From positions 1 through 64,000 of the forward strand of contig NZ_VTSX01000020.1 in the NCBI RefSeq assembly GCF_008329705.1: DNA of 64,000 nucleotides, given 5' to 3'. Below are positions 25,726-35,418 of the stretch, one piece after another (position 1 is the stretch's first letter; each line of letters begins with the position of its first letter). The notes beneath the pieces are model-generated. The model was given only the letters and a program-made list of their open reading frames with translations, had not been told where the DNA came from and did not search any database. The stretch is from Chryseobacterium sp. SN22. GTDB lineage: Bacteria; Bacteroidota; Bacteroidia; Flavobacteriales; Weeksellaceae. The position numbers and the translations under genes were made by a program.

Positions 25726-28700
25726 TTATTTTTCTACTCTGTTTCTTACTTTCGTATGATAGAACACGTTTGGCTTGGTTCCGATCTCTTCAAGTAAATA
25801 GTATCTTCTGTTATCAGCATATAATTTTCTGATTTCAGATTCTTTGTCATTCATATCTCCGAACTGGATAGATCCTGTAGTACAAGCTTTTGAACATGCT
25901 GTCTGGAACTCTCCGTCTTTTACGATTCTACCTTCTTTTTTAGCTTCAAGAATAGTAGTCTGAGTCATCTGGATACATAGTGAACATTTCTCCATTACCC
26001 CTCTTGTTCTTACCACAACATCCGGATTCAGTACCATTCTTCCAAGATCGTTATTCATGTTGAAATCGAACTTGTCGTTCAGGTTATACGTAAACCAGTT
26101 GAAACGTCTTACTTTATAAGGACAGTTGTTTGCACAATATCTTGTACCGATACATCTGTTGTAAGCCATGTGGTTCTGCCCCTGCTTACCGTGTGAAGTT
26201 GCCGCTACCGGACATACTGTTTCACAAGGTGCATGGTTACAGTGCTGACACATTACCGGCTGGAAGATCACATCTGGATTATCCGCAGGGTGGTTCAATG
26301 CACCGCCTTCTTTGCTAAATGCTGTTCCGTACAATTCAGGAACGGCCATTCCTTCTTTTAATCCTTCATATACTTCTACTTTCTGTCTTGCAGAATAGTA
26401 ACGGTCGATTCTTAACCAGTACATATCTCTGGACATTCTGATCTCCTCTTTACCTACAACAGGAACGTTGTTCTCTGCCTGGCAGGCAATGATACAAGAT
26501 CCGCAGCCGGTACATGAGTTCAGGTCAATTGACATATTGAAGTGAGGTCCGTCCGTATCATCAAAAGCATCCCAAAGATCGATTTTTCTTGCAGGAAGTG
26601 CTCCGCTGATGGTATGGTATTCCAAAGGTCTGTTCCATCCTTTATGCTCATCATCGAATGCTACGTTTAAGAAATCAGCCAAAGGAACTTCCTTCGCAAT
26701 TTCGTAACGTCCCATCAGGGTATTCTGTAGCTGGATCCCGGCAAACTCGTGGTCTTCACCTGTTTTTTCGATTTTAACATTGGAAACCGCTAAGTTGGAA
26801 CCGTCGAATAAAGGATAAGCATTTACCCCTGTATCCGCTGTTGCTCCTGAATTTTTCTTACCGTAACCAAGCGCAAGACCTACCGATCCTTCTGCCTGTC
26901 CCGGCTGAACAAATACAGGAACATCTTTGATCGTAACTCCGTTTACCGTAAGGTTAACAATAGAGCCGTCAAGCTGCATTCTTGCGTTAAGATCATTGTC
27001 GATTCCTAATCTTTCGGCATCTTTCGGAGACATCGTCAGGTAGTTATCCCAGGACATTCTCGTGAGTGGATCCGGTAATTCCTGCAACCAAGGATTGTTG
27101 GCCTGTGTACCGTCTCCCATCGCCGTTTTCGTGTACAATACCAATTCCAGGTCGGAAGGTTTGAAACCGCTTACTTCGGCAACAGCCTGAGCTCCGTTTC
27201 CTCCTGCATAAGCCAACGTCGTAGCATTTGAAGAAGTATTGATCCCGTTATATAAAGCTTTGTTGAAAGAAGTTCCTCCTAAAATAGAAGAAGCACTTGC
27301 TTTCAGGTAATCATAATAATTGTTGGCAGCATTGTTTTTACCATTTTTCCAAACCAATAGAGATTCTTCGATCTGTCTTGATTTGTAGATTTTCTGGATG
27401 GTAGGCTGCATTAATGAATATACACCGCTCTGAGGCTCGATATCTCCCCATGATTCAAGCCAGTTGGCTACAGGGATTACCGCTTTCGCCGCTTTGTACA
27501 TTTCATTTTTCTTATCGGCAACTGCGATTACATAAGGAACTTTAGCTAAAGATTTTTTGAAATCTTCTCCTTTATAATAAGAATAAATCGGGTCTACGTT
27601 GTTTGCGATCAATACACCAACCTGACCTGCATTTACCCATCCCAGGAATTCCTGGAATCTTGCCTTATCGAAATTTTTAAGGAAGTTCGCCTTTCCAGTA
27701 AAAGCTACCGATCCTAATTTCTGGTTGATTAAGTGGGCTAAAACCTGCGCTCCTTTGGAGCCGTCAGCAAAAACAACTGCTTTGCTTCCTTTTGTCTGAA
27801 GTTCTTTTGCAATTTCATTAGCCGTTTTATCGGAAGAACCGCCGCCAACAACAGCGTTGTATACTTCAACCAATGTTTTGTTTACCTGGCTCGGCTTTAG
27901 TCTGATTCTTTCATCGGAATTAGCACCTGTAAGAGACATGTTGGATTCCACCTGAATGTGTCTCAACATATTTGCCCCCGGCTTTCTTGCTGCCGCGTAA
28001 GAAGATTCAAGGCTACCTCCGTTATAATCTCCTAAGAAATCTGCCTGGAAAGCAACAACCAATTCAGTTCCCTTAAGATCGTAAACAGGCAATGCTCTTG
28101 TTCCGAAAACTTCCTGAGCTGCGTCCAGACCTGCCGCGTAAGGATACGCATCATAGGTTACTAATTCTGCAGTAGGATATTTTGCTTTAAATTCAGCGAA
28201 TAGTTTTTTGAAAGTAGGGGAAGCAAAAGAATGCGATAACAATACGATTCTTTTACCGGCTGCATTAGCCTCTTCCAATCCTTTGATTACAAAACTGTCT
28301 ACTTTATCGAAAGTTTCGTCTTTCCCTTCTAATTTAGGCTGTTTTACTTTATCATTGTCATAAAGAGACAGTACGCTGGCCTGAGCTCTTGCGTTGGTTT
28401 TCCCTAAATCACCCGCTGCCGGGTTCGGTTCTATTTTGATAGGTCTTCCTTCTCTTGTTTTTACCAGAACACTTGCAAAATCGAATCCGTCGAAATAGGT
28501 TGAAGCGTAATAGTTGGGAATGCCCGGAATGATGTCATGCGGCTTTACCACATAAGGGATCGTCTTGATTACCGGAGCTTCACAGGCAGCCAGGGTCACG
28601 GCTGCTGTAGAGAATCCTAATAGTTTTAAGAAATCTCTTCTTGAAGTACCGGAACCGTTATTTTCCGCGTCTTCAAGGAAATCTTCTACAGGAATTTCTT

Positions 28701-28788
28701 CCTGGAACTCTTTTTGAGCCAGCTTATTGTTTAAAGCCGGATTTTTAAGTTCATGAATACTTCTAAATTGTATTTTGTTTGAAGCCAT
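25726..28788 (-). CDS. actB: Alternative complex III subunit ActB (molybdopterin-like/Fe-S fusion), 1020 aa
   Basis: Large periplasm-facing ACIII subunit. It fuses a molybdopterin-oxidoreductase-like domain, which in known ACIII lacks the cofactor, with a ferredoxin domain. A twin-arginine motif SRRDFLKLLG (about 49) followed by LAACEAP suggests Tat export plus lipid anchoring. The C-terminal 300 residues carry four cysteine clusters: CTGCGSCIIAC, CQHCNHAPCETVCP, CIGTRYCANNCP and CSLCIQ with CSKAC. These fit three [4Fe-4S] and one [3Fe-4S] or four cubane clusters. It lies 23 bp downstream of actA. Confidence 0.95.
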   Translation of the reverse strand: MASNKIQFRSIHELKNPALNNKLAQKEFQEEIPVEDFLEDAENNGSGTSRRDFLKLLGFSTAAVTLAACEAPVIKTIPYVVKPHDIIPGIPNYYASTYFDGFDFASVLVKTREGRPIKIEPNPAAGDLGKTNARAQASVLSLYDNDKVKQPKLEGKDETFDKVDSFVIKGLEEANAAGKRIVLLSHSFASPTFKKLFAEFKAKYPTAELVTYDAYPYAAGLDAAQEVFGTRALPVYDLKGTELVVAFQADFLGDYNGGSLESSYAAARKPGANMLRHIQVESNMSLTGANSDERIRLKPSQVNKTLVEVYNAVVGGGSSDKTANEIAKELQTKGSKAVVFADGSKGAQVLAHLINQKLGSVAFTGKANFLKNFDKARFQEFLGWVNAGQVGVLIANNVDPIYSYYKGEDFKKSLAKVPYVIAVADKKNEMYKAAKAVIPVANWLESWGDIEPQSGVYSLMQPTIQKIYKSRQIEESLLVWKNGKNNAANNYYDYLKASASSILGGTSFNKALYNGINTSSNATTLAYAGGNGAQAVAEVSGFKPSDLELVLYTKTAMGDGTQANNPWLQELPDPLTRMSWDNYLTMSPKDAERLGIDNDLNARMQLDGSIVNLTVNGVTIKDVPVFVQPGQAEGSVGLALGYGKKNSGATADTGVNAYPLFDGSNLAVSNVKIEKTGEDHEFAGIQLQNTLMGRYEIAKEVPLADFLNVAFDDEHKGWNRPLEYHTISGALPARKIDLWDAFDDTDGPHFNMSIDLNSCTGCGSCIIACQAENNVPVVGKEEIRMSRDMYWLRIDRYYSARQKVEVYEGLKEGMAVPELYGTAFSKEGGALNHPADNPDVIFQPVMCQHCNHAPCETVCPVAATSHGKQGQNHMAYNRCIGTRYCANNCPYKVRRFNWFTYNLNDKFDFNMNNDLGRMVLNPDVVVRTRGVMEKCSLCIQMTQTTILEAKKEGRIVKDGEFQTACSKACTTGSIQFGDMNDKESEIRKLYADNRRYYLLEEIGTKPNVFYHTKVRNRVEK

Positions 28789-28811
28789 TTGATACTTCTA
28801 ATTTTTAGTTA

Positions 28812-30179
28812 TTAATAATGACATTTACCACACTCAATACCTCCAATTGCATCTACTGTAATCTTACCACCATCTTTAGGGTACTGCTTTTTCAGCTTGT
28901 CGTGTAGATTCTTGAAGTATTCTTTATTATAACCGTTGTTCATGTCAACTTCTGTTGTTCTGTGGCATTCGATACACCATCCCATTGTAAAGTCGTTCGC
29001 CATCTGTACAACGTTCATGGTGTCGATTTTTCCGTGGCAGGCTTTACATACCACATCGATTTTGTTGTTAGGATTCTTTTTGTTGAAAGAATTGATGATT
29101 GCCTGTTCTCCTGCTACAACGTGTTGTGCGTGGTTGAAGTATACGAAGTCCGGCATGTTGTGGATTCTTGTCCATTCAACCGGCTGTGTTTTTCCTGTAT
29201 ACTGTTGTTTTGCAGGATCCCAGCCTGTAGCTGCATAGATTTTCTGGATTTCTCCGTCGTAGAATGCTTTGTCTTTTCCTGGCTCCATATAGTGCTCGGC
29301 ATTGTATTCGGAAATGGTCCGGTGACAGTTCATACAAACGTTCATTGAAGGAATTTCAGATACTTTTCCGTATTTGGCACTGGAGTGACAAAGCTGACAG
29401 TCGATTTTCTGTTCACCAGCGTGGATCTTGTGTGAGAAATAGATCGGTTGTTCCGGCTTGTACCCTTTGTAAACCCCGATCCACATCAGCCAGTTCCATA
29501 CCCCGTAAGCCGCTAAAATGGCAAGGATTGCGATAAGGCCCTTGCCGATATAGTGGTATTTCTCGTAGATTTCGCTGAAAGATTTTACCCTGGATTCGTT
29601 AAGTCCTGCAAGATCCTCAGACTGGCCTAGTTTTACCAATTGTCTCAGTTTAACCAAGATCCAAACAAGAAGACCTGCAATTGCTAAAAGGGAAATGATC
29701 ACTACGTTGGTTGTTGTAGAGCTTTGTGGTGCTGCATTTGCCGTTCCGGCAGCTGTTGTGTCTTTCGCAGCATCTGTTGCTGCCGGCTCCGGTGCCGGTG
29801 GATTAGTGGTGTAAGCTAAGATGTCGTCAATATCCTTATCGGTAAGATTTGGAAAGACCTGCATCTCTGTCTTGTTGTACTTTTCGAAAATTTCATTGGC
29901 GTACTTGTCTCCGGAAGCCCTAAGCTCCTTGTTGTTTTTGATCCACTTGTGAAGCCAGTCCTTGTCTACGCCACCTTCTGTCTTTACCCGTTCTACAACA
30001 CCCTTGAGGGGTGGTCCTACAACTTGTTTGTCTAGTGCGTGACATGCAGTACAATTCGCTTTGAAAAGCTTTTCACCATTCTTAGGATCGCCGTCCTGCC
30101 CGTAAATTGAAGCACTGGTTGATAGCAATAAGCCTATTGCGATCAACGTTTGTCTATAATGCTTTCTCCAACTAATCAT
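28812..30179 (-). CDS. actA: Alternative complex III subunit ActA, six-haem fusion, 455 aa
   Basis: Multihaem cytochrome c of ACIII. After a signal peptide, residues about 30-115 form a separate monohaem cytochrome c domain (FKANCTACHALDKQ). An Ala/Thr-rich linker and a transmembrane segment follow (NVVIISLLAIAGLLVWILV), then a second TM near 215 (GLIAILAILAAYGVWNWLMW). The pentahaem ActA domain has CQLCH, CMNCH, CKACH, CIECH and CGKCH. Six CxxCH in total is one more than the canonical pentahaem ActA. It is the first gene of the operon, with a TATTTTTG box 46 bp upstream. Confidence 0.94.
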   Translation of the reverse strand: MISWRKHYRQTLIAIGLLLSTSASIYGQDGDPKNGEKLFKANCTACHALDKQVVGPPLKGVVERVKTEGGVDKDWLHKWIKNNKELRASGDKYANEIFEKYNKTEMQVFPNLTDKDIDDILAYTTNPPAPEPAATDAAKDTTAAGTANAAPQSSTTTNVVIISLLAIAGLLVWILVKLRQLVKLGQSEDLAGLNESRVKSFSEIYEKYHYIGKGLIAILAILAAYGVWNWLMWIGVYKGYKPEQPIYFSHKIHAGEQKIDCQLCHSSAKYGKVSEIPSMNVCMNCHRTISEYNAEHYMEPGKDKAFYDGEIQKIYAATGWDPAKQQYTGKTQPVEWTRIHNMPDFVYFNHAQHVVAGEQAIINSFNKKNPNNKIDVVCKACHGKIDTMNVVQMANDFTMGWCIECHRTTEVDMNNGYNKEYFKNLHDKLKKQYPKDGGKITVDAIGGIECGKCHY

Positions 30180-30225
30180 TTAAATTATCTTATGTTAGTA
30201 AATATTGAACATTCAATCAATCCCG

Positions 30226-30233
30226 CAAAAATA
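30226..30233 (-). promoter_or_regulatory. Bacteroidetes -7 box of the act operon
   Basis: On the minus strand this reads TATTTTTG (TAnnTTTG), 46 bp before the actA start. Confidence 0.5.
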
Positions 30234-30316
30234 ATATTTTTAACAGGAATTTAACGGTATATAGAAAGGGGAAAATGTCATTTCCGTTTAATTTGTAATT
30301 ATTCTAAATAACTCTA

Positions 30317-30348
30317 TTTGGTATAATTTTTTAATTTGTCTAAATTTG
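30317..30348 (+). promoter_or_regulatory. Bacteroidetes-type promoter of the SPOR gene
   Basis: TTTG at 30317-30320 and TAAATTTG at 30341-30348, 20 bp apart, match the TTTG-N(about 19)-TAnnTTTG consensus used by the Bacteroidetes primary sigma factor. The start codon follows 15 bp later. Confidence 0.7.
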
Positions 30349-30363
30349 CGGAAACAACTTTAA

Positions 30364-30903
30364 ATGAAAAATTTGATTAAAATATTTTCGTTCCTGTTTT
30401 TGGCTTCATTTTACAGCATTGATGCACAACAGGTTGTAAAAAAGGATACTTTGGCCGGTACGGAACTTACGATGACGATGGATTCCAGGGTAAATGCAGC
30501 GTTGGAAAGCATAGAAGATAAATGTGCAAAAACTTCTGCATCAATTGTTTCCAGAGACAGTGGTGGTGATTATGTCTCTTCAAAACCCTCCAGAATCTAT
30601 ATTCCGAGCCGGGAACTCACCAACGCGGAAATCTGCAGGAAAAATCCCAGGATTTTAGGGTATAAAATCCAGATTACGATTGTAAAAAGCAATGAAGAAG
30701 CCAATGAAGTAAAAGCTTATTTCAGAAAGCGTTTCCCTAATCTTAAAGTAGAGACGGATGCTTCTTTAAGACCGAATTACAAGATCCTTGCAGGAAGCTA
30801 TTTCACGAAGCAAAGCGCCGCCGCCGATCTCTCCAAAGTAAGGGAATATTTTAAATCTGCAGTAGCCGTTCAGTACAGAATTTTCTGCGCCGAAGCAAAA
30901 TAA
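30364..30903 (+). CDS. Secreted SPOR-domain protein, 179 aa
   Basis: A signal peptide (MKNLIKIFSFLFLASFYSIDAQ) is followed by a short linker and, from about residue 98 to 174, a SPOR-like fold: GYKIQITIVKSNEEANEV, FRKRFPNLKVETDASL, PNYKILAGSYFTKQSAA. SPOR domains bind denuded peptidoglycan glycan strands, often at the division septum, so a periplasmic peptidoglycan-associated role is likely. The gene is monocistronic, divergent from the act operon, with its own promoter and terminator. Confidence 0.85.
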   Translation: MKNLIKIFSFLFLASFYSIDAQQVVKKDTLAGTELTMTMDSRVNAALESIEDKCAKTSASIVSRDSGGDYVSSKPSRIYIPSRELTNAEICRKNPRILGYKIQITIVKSNEEANEVKAYFRKRFPNLKVETDASLRPNYKILAGSYFTKQSAAADLSKVREYFKSAVAVQYRIFCAEAK

Positions 30904-30923
30904 CTACTATAAAATTAAATAAC

Positions 30924-30952
30924 AAAAGCTGGGAATTTTCCCAGCTTTTTTT
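30924..30952 (+). terminator. Terminator of the SPOR gene
   Basis: A perfect stem AAAAGCTGGGAA/TTCCCAGCTTTT with a 2-nt loop is followed by a run of seven T. Confidence 0.88.
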
Positions 30953-30986
30953 GTTTGGATTCCGGCTAAGTTTTTAACGTAGAAAC

Positions 30987-32279
30987 TTAATAATACGTCT
31001 TCAGAAACCAGAAAAATTCAGTTGTTCTTAAATAATTATTGGTCATCAGATAAACGAATAAAATACAGCATGCAGCCGTTATAAAAGACAGGATTCCAGG
31101 GGATTGCCGGTAACTGTAGAACAGCCAGCCCAAAAGCAGGGGATACACAAAAACAAAATGGCCGCCATAAATAAAAGAGGTATGAAGCCCGAATCTCATT
31201 ACGCAGTGGATGATGATGTCTGCCACGAAAGAAATCATCAGAACCTGGACCGGCTTGTTCCTGAAATTTTTCAAATAACTCCATAAAATCAAAACCCATA
31301 ATACGGCAATGAAAATGTAAGGAATCCATGAAGTATAAACATCCATGATAATGCCTTTGTAATGATAGCCGTTCATGTTATGTTTATCACGGATAATAAA
31401 ATTTGAAAACAGAATATTCCCTCCGAAGAAGTAAGAGAGAATCATATCCCATGTTGGTGTTGCATTGACATTTGAAAACTTTTCGTACTGTTCATTGGTC
31501 TTGCTGAGTATGTTTCCATATTTAAAATCGATCCGGTTCAGATATAACAGGATGAAGCATACACAGGTGAAGCCCACTCTGAAAGCAGCATTTCCAAATT
31601 TTTTCCAGCTTTTAAAAAGACCTTTTTCAAAGGCAACCGGAATAAAGACCTTTACGATATTTGTGACCGTTAATCCACCGATGGTAATTCCCGAAAATGC
31701 CAGGGCTAATGCAGGAATTCTTTCTTCTTTTTTAAGTTTTATGGCTGCATAGTGATGAAATAAAGTCAGAAGAAAAAGGGTATAAGTGAAGTTTTCAGGA
31801 GTAAAGGATAATAAGATCGTGGTTGAAAACCCTCCGAAAAACAGAATCAGTGGAATACTAAAAAATAACGGCAGCCCAATGATGTTTTTCAGATATTTAA
31901 AAACCTGAAGAACACTCAGACTTACAGCCAAATTGCTGAACCAGGCAAGCACAAAACGAAAATTGCCATCCATTTTCCCGTCTGAAAACAGCAGGGCCAG
32001 TTCACGGATCCAGTTGAAAAAATAATAGGACAGGGGGTGTCTTTCAAAGCTGCCGCCCGTCATTACGATCGACTTGTTATCAAAGCTGAAATAGGCGTCC
32101 CAGGGAATCCTGGCATCAAAAATAATTTTATGGTGAATTGCAATATAGGATCCTAAATATCCGTACACTACCAGAAAAAACAGGAAAACGATCAGTTCAA
32201 TCCCCGTTGACGGAAAAATCAGTTTAAAAAAATGGATGGATTTTGTTTTTAACTTTAACACGTGCGGAAGTTTTTGCAA
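30987..32279 (-). CDS. Polytopic membrane protein, possible GT-C-like/DUF6080 type, 430 aa
   Basis: About ten predicted transmembrane helices cover the protein. After the first helix (ELIVFLFFLVVYGYLGSYIA) a periplasmic-type loop carries FDARIPWDAYFSFDNKSIV and RHPLSYYFFNWIREL. An acidic residue in this position and a His-Pro in the next turn recall GT-C glycosyltransferases, but no family is certain. The membrane topology is clear; the enzymatic role is a guess. The gene is monocistronic and convergent with the SPOR gene. Confidence 0.72.
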   Translation of the reverse strand: MQKLPHVLKLKTKSIHFFKLIFPSTGIELIVFLFFLVVYGYLGSYIAIHHKIIFDARIPWDAYFSFDNKSIVMTGGSFERHPLSYYFFNWIRELALLFSDGKMDGNFRFVLAWFSNLAVSLSVLQVFKYLKNIIGLPLFFSIPLILFFGGFSTTILLSFTPENFTYTLFLLTLFHHYAAIKLKKEERIPALALAFSGITIGGLTVTNIVKVFIPVAFEKGLFKSWKKFGNAAFRVGFTCVCFILLYLNRIDFKYGNILSKTNEQYEKFSNVNATPTWDMILSYFFGGNILFSNFIIRDKHNMNGYHYKGIIMDVYTSWIPYIFIAVLWVLILWSYLKNFRNKPVQVLMISFVADIIIHCVMRFGLHTSFIYGGHFVFVYPLLLGWLFYSYRQSPGILSFITAACCILFVYLMTNNYLRTTEFFWFLKTYY

Positions 32280-32290
32280 AAATAAAGATA

Positions 32291-32315
32291 AAACCCATCA
32301 GAAATGACGGGTTTT
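32291..32315 (-). terminator. Terminator of the 353-aa secreted protein gene
   Basis: The stem AAACCCATCA/TGACGGGTTT (one mismatch) lies 80 bp past the stop at 32395, between two minus-strand genes. Confidence 0.65.
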
Positions 32316-32394
32316 TATAATATCAAGCAGATTCAGTATAATTACTGGAAAATACTTTTAACGCTAATCATAATTAAACGTTTGGTTGTATGCA

Positions 32395-33456
32395 TTAATT
32401 TACTGGAATTGCATACAGTTGGTTTTCGGCCCACGAAGATCCTCCAAATTGATCAATGGTGCCGGTATAGCCATTCACATCTACACTGCCGACCCAGTAA
32501 TAGTAAGTTTTGGCACTGGAAGAAGTATTGTTCAGAATAATTGCACCGGAAAGAAGCCCGAATTTGGTAGAAGGACCCCAGCTGCCACTCATTAAGTTCG
32601 AACCTACAATGTCGGGACTGAAAGTAAAGGAAGTGGAGCTGTCTGAAAAGCTGCTTCGTACCCAGATGGACTGGTTGGTTGGCATCAGAGTAAAATTAGT
32701 AATAAGCTGAGTGGTACTCACAATATATTTGCTGTTGGCCGGAATGGTGATGGAGGTACCGGTATAGTTATAATTGACCCAGTTCCCGGAATTAAGATTT
32801 ACGCCATTCGTAGAAAAGCTGGCTTGTATTACCGGTGCAGAAGCTGTGGGTAGTGCCTGTTTGCGGATAACACCGTTATTATCGGCAGTCAGCATCACGG
32901 TACCGCCGGCAGAAGGAATCGTGCGGAGGCGGGCTGTGCCGTTCACGTCAAGAAGCTGTGAAGGAGAAGCAACTCCGATTCCCAGATTTCCCGCTGCATC
33001 AAAGGTAGTAGTGGAGGCGGATCCCATAATGTTTAAAGCATTTCCATTGCTGGCAATAGTCGTGGCCTGGGAAAGTGATCCTCCAAGACGTACATCGCTT
33101 CCTGCTAGAGAAATGCCGTTGCCTGCAGTATAGATTCTTCCCAATTTTTGCCATGCACTCCCGTCAAAATAGTAATATCCCGGAGCATTGATGTTTGTTG
33201 TTTTCGGGCTGGTTGCGGTTACAGCGGCAGTTGCATAAATAACGGCACCGGTCTGTTCGGTTCCGTATTGAAGATCGGCAGATTGGATCTGGTTTCCGGT
33301 AAGCCGTGGCGGGATAAAGCCTTCGGGAGTGGTTCCGTTACTGCTTCCTGCTGCTACTTCCAGGGTAGCCTTGGGAATCTGGGTGTTGATCCCAACCTGG
33401 GAATAAATGAGGTTGGAAAGGAAGAGACCAACTGCAACAAATACTTGCTTTTTCAT
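32395..33456 (-). CDS. Secreted hypothetical protein, 353 aa
   Basis: A signal peptide (MKKQVFVAVGLFLSNLIYSQ) is followed by VGINTQIPKATLEVAAGSS, an N-terminus common in Bacteroidetes surface proteins with tail-fibre-like or phage-collar-like repeats. Later segments are YYFDGSAWQKLGRIY (near 95), DAAGNLGIGVASPSQLLDVNG (near 155) and GTARLRTIPSAGGTVMLT. The last 140 residues form a separate Ser/Thr/Asn-rich beta domain. The DGSAW motif resembles the YNG-x-x-W endings of the proteins at 573 and 1134. The function is unknown. Confidence 0.8.
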   Translation of the reverse strand: MKKQVFVAVGLFLSNLIYSQVGINTQIPKATLEVAAGSSNGTTPEGFIPPRLTGNQIQSADLQYGTEQTGAVIYATAAVTATSPKTTNINAPGYYYFDGSAWQKLGRIYTAGNGISLAGSDVRLGGSLSQATTIASNGNALNIMGSASTTTFDAAGNLGIGVASPSQLLDVNGTARLRTIPSAGGTVMLTADNNGVIRKQALPTASAPVIQASFSTNGVNLNSGNWVNYNYTGTSITIPANSKYIVSTTQLITNFTLMPTNQSIWVRSSFSDSSTSFTFSPDIVGSNLMSGSWGPSTKFGLLSGAIILNNTSSSAKTYYYWVGSVDVNGYTGTIDQFGGSSWAENQLYAIPVN

Positions 33457-33764
33457 GTTTAAATTTTATAAGGTATATTTATTATTTGAAATAGGAAAAT
33501 ACGTTCAATGAATTCTATTCAATCTGGCGCATAATCAAATTATTGATCATCTAATAAATTGATGAGTTGGTAAGGCAAATATAATAATTACTTTTATTTT
33601 GATTTCATTTATAATAATGTTTTTAATTTGGTTAATAAATGCTTAATTAAAATATGTCAAAGAATCAATTTATTAATTGATTGCATATTTAAAGTTTATA
33701 AAAATTATTTACTCAAATAAGTATGATCAAGCGATCAAGCATCTATTTACTTTTTATTAAAAAA
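33457..33764. other. Gene-free AT-rich spacer
   Basis: This is the upstream region of the secreted-protein gene (start 33456). It is strongly AT-rich and carries no coding frame. Its left part presumably holds the minus-strand promoter, though I found no clear TAnnTTTG close to the start. Confidence 0.5.
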
Positions 33765-33789
33765 AATCCTTTCGGAAGCTGAAAGGATT
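33765..33789 (-). terminator. Terminator of selO
   Basis: A perfect 9-bp stem AATCCTTTC/GAAAGGATT with a 7-nt loop and an A run on its left is found 62 bp after the selO stop. Confidence 0.78.
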
Positions 33790-33850
33790 GTGATGATCGA
33801 CTGGCAATCTGTAAGGTCATGACAATAATGCCTGATGTTATTAATAAGTT

Positions 33851-35392
33851 TTACGAACTGCACGAAAGCGTTGAACACCCTGAAATATCATCATAGCCGG
33901 AAGGCCTTTTGACGGAAAATTCAGGGTAAAGTTCATGATATGGATTTTCCAGTGCCTGGGTAAGCATATCCAGCATTTCCGTTTTTCCGTTATTGATCTC
34001 TTCGATACACTGGTAAAGAAGGTAATTTCTCAGGATAAATTTCGGATTGGTCTTGCTCATCAGTTCCAGAGATTTCTCCCGGGAGATGATGTTCTTTTCC
34101 TGTCTATGCCGATAGCTGTCCATAAAATCCTGAAGCCTGGCAATATCCTCAGCATTCAGAAAAATGTAAGAAGCATTTTCAAACTGGTTTTTAAGATCTG
34201 TAGTTTCATCATAATTTTCAAGGCAGCTAAAAAATAGGGTATAATCGAACTGAAGATCCTGCATCAGGCCCTGCCATGAGGTGAAAAACTTTTCATCACT
34301 TGTCAGCAGTTGATCAAAACCGAATTTCCGACACAGCATCCGGTCATGGCTTTCCCAGAAATAACTTCCATAGTCATTCAGGATTTCTTCCAGGAACTTT
34401 TCATCCTTAATCAGCGGGTGAAGTGCATTAGCCAGCTGCCAGAGGTTCCACTGCGAAACCTGTCCTTGTTTTCCGAAGGCATATCTCCGTCCCGGGAGAT
34501 CAGTGGTATTCGGAGTAAAGTTCAGATTATATTCATCCATCATGGAATACGGTCCGTAATCGATCGTCAGGCCTAGAACCGACATATTATCTGTATTCAT
34601 CACGCCATGGACAAATCCTACACGATACCATTCCACCATCAGATCAGCAGTTCTCCGGCATATATTTTCAAAAAAATCTCTGTATTTCTGTTCACCTTCC
34701 GAGGTGATTTCCTTAAAATAATTTTCAATGGTAAAATCGGCGAGTTCCTGCAGTGTCTTATATTCCTGTTGGGCAGATATCAGCTCAAAATGTCCAAAAC
34801 GCAGAAAACTTTCGGCGGTCCTGATAACCACCGCGCCTTTTTCCAGTTCAGGATTGCCGTTATACATCATGTCCCTCAGCACCTCTTCTCCGGTAAAAGC
34901 CAGGCTTAATGCCCGGGTAGTCGGTACTCCCAGGTGAAACATGGCTTCACTCATCAGGTATTCCCTGACAGAGGATCGTAAGACGGCTCTTCCATCGGCG
35001 TGTCTGGAATAGGGTGTTGCGCCGGCACCTTTCCACTGGATTTCATTTCTTTCTCCCGAATTGTTGGCAATTTCTCCGGCCAGGATTGCCCGCCCGTCCC
35101 CCAGCTGCCCGGCCCAGTTTCCGAACTGATGCCCTGCATAAGCGGTAGCATAGGTCTTTACGTTTTCCGGAAGCTGATTACCTACCAAAAAGTTCACATC
35201 TTTTTCTTCAAACGTTCCAAGCCCGATTTCTTCCGATAGTTTCTCATTAAAAGCAATAAGTTTCGGATGATCAAAACCGGCAGGAGTAATAGTGGAAAAG
35301 AGAACTTTCGGCGTATTCCGCTGCATGGGGTTTCCCGAAAAATCTCCCGGGAATTTCTTTATAAAGGGTTGTATAATGTTTTTAATATTCAT
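33851..35392 (-). CDS. selO: Protein adenylyltransferase SelO (YdiU)
   Basis: Pseudokinase-fold enzyme that transfers AMP from ATP to Ser/Thr/Tyr of target proteins; in bacteria it takes part in oxidative-stress responses. The 513-aa protein has the N-terminal NTPKVLFSTITPAGFDHPKLI, the conserved YAGHQFGNWAGQLGDGRA, WKGAGATPYSRHADGRAVLRSS (read in parts), the MNTDNMSVLGLTIDYGPYSMMDE active-site region, and a C-terminal CSTLSCSS. Bacterial SelO has Cys at the position of eukaryotic selenocysteine, as here. A TATCTTTG box sits only a few bases before the ATG. Confidence 0.95.
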   Translation of the reverse strand: MNIKNIIQPFIKKFPGDFSGNPMQRNTPKVLFSTITPAGFDHPKLIAFNEKLSEEIGLGTFEEKDVNFLVGNQLPENVKTYATAYAGHQFGNWAGQLGDGRAILAGEIANNSGERNEIQWKGAGATPYSRHADGRAVLRSSVREYLMSEAMFHLGVPTTRALSLAFTGEEVLRDMMYNGNPELEKGAVVIRTAESFLRFGHFELISAQQEYKTLQELADFTIENYFKEITSEGEQKYRDFFENICRRTADLMVEWYRVGFVHGVMNTDNMSVLGLTIDYGPYSMMDEYNLNFTPNTTDLPGRRYAFGKQGQVSQWNLWQLANALHPLIKDEKFLEEILNDYGSYFWESHDRMLCRKFGFDQLLTSDEKFFTSWQGLMQDLQFDYTLFFSCLENYDETTDLKNQFENASYIFLNAEDIARLQDFMDSYRHRQEKNIISREKSLELMSKTNPKFILRNYLLYQCIEEINNGKTEMLDMLTQALENPYHELYPEFSVKRPSGYDDISGCSTLSCSS

Positions 35393-35396
35393 CTTT

Positions 35397-35404
35397 CAAA
35401 GATA
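35397..35404 (-). promoter_or_regulatory. Bacteroidetes -7 box very close to the selO start
   Basis: On the minus strand this reads TATCTTTG and ends 4 bp before the ATG at 35392. If used, it would give a leaderless or nearly leaderless transcript. Confidence 0.4.
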
Positions 35405-35418
35405 TTAATTAAAAAGAA

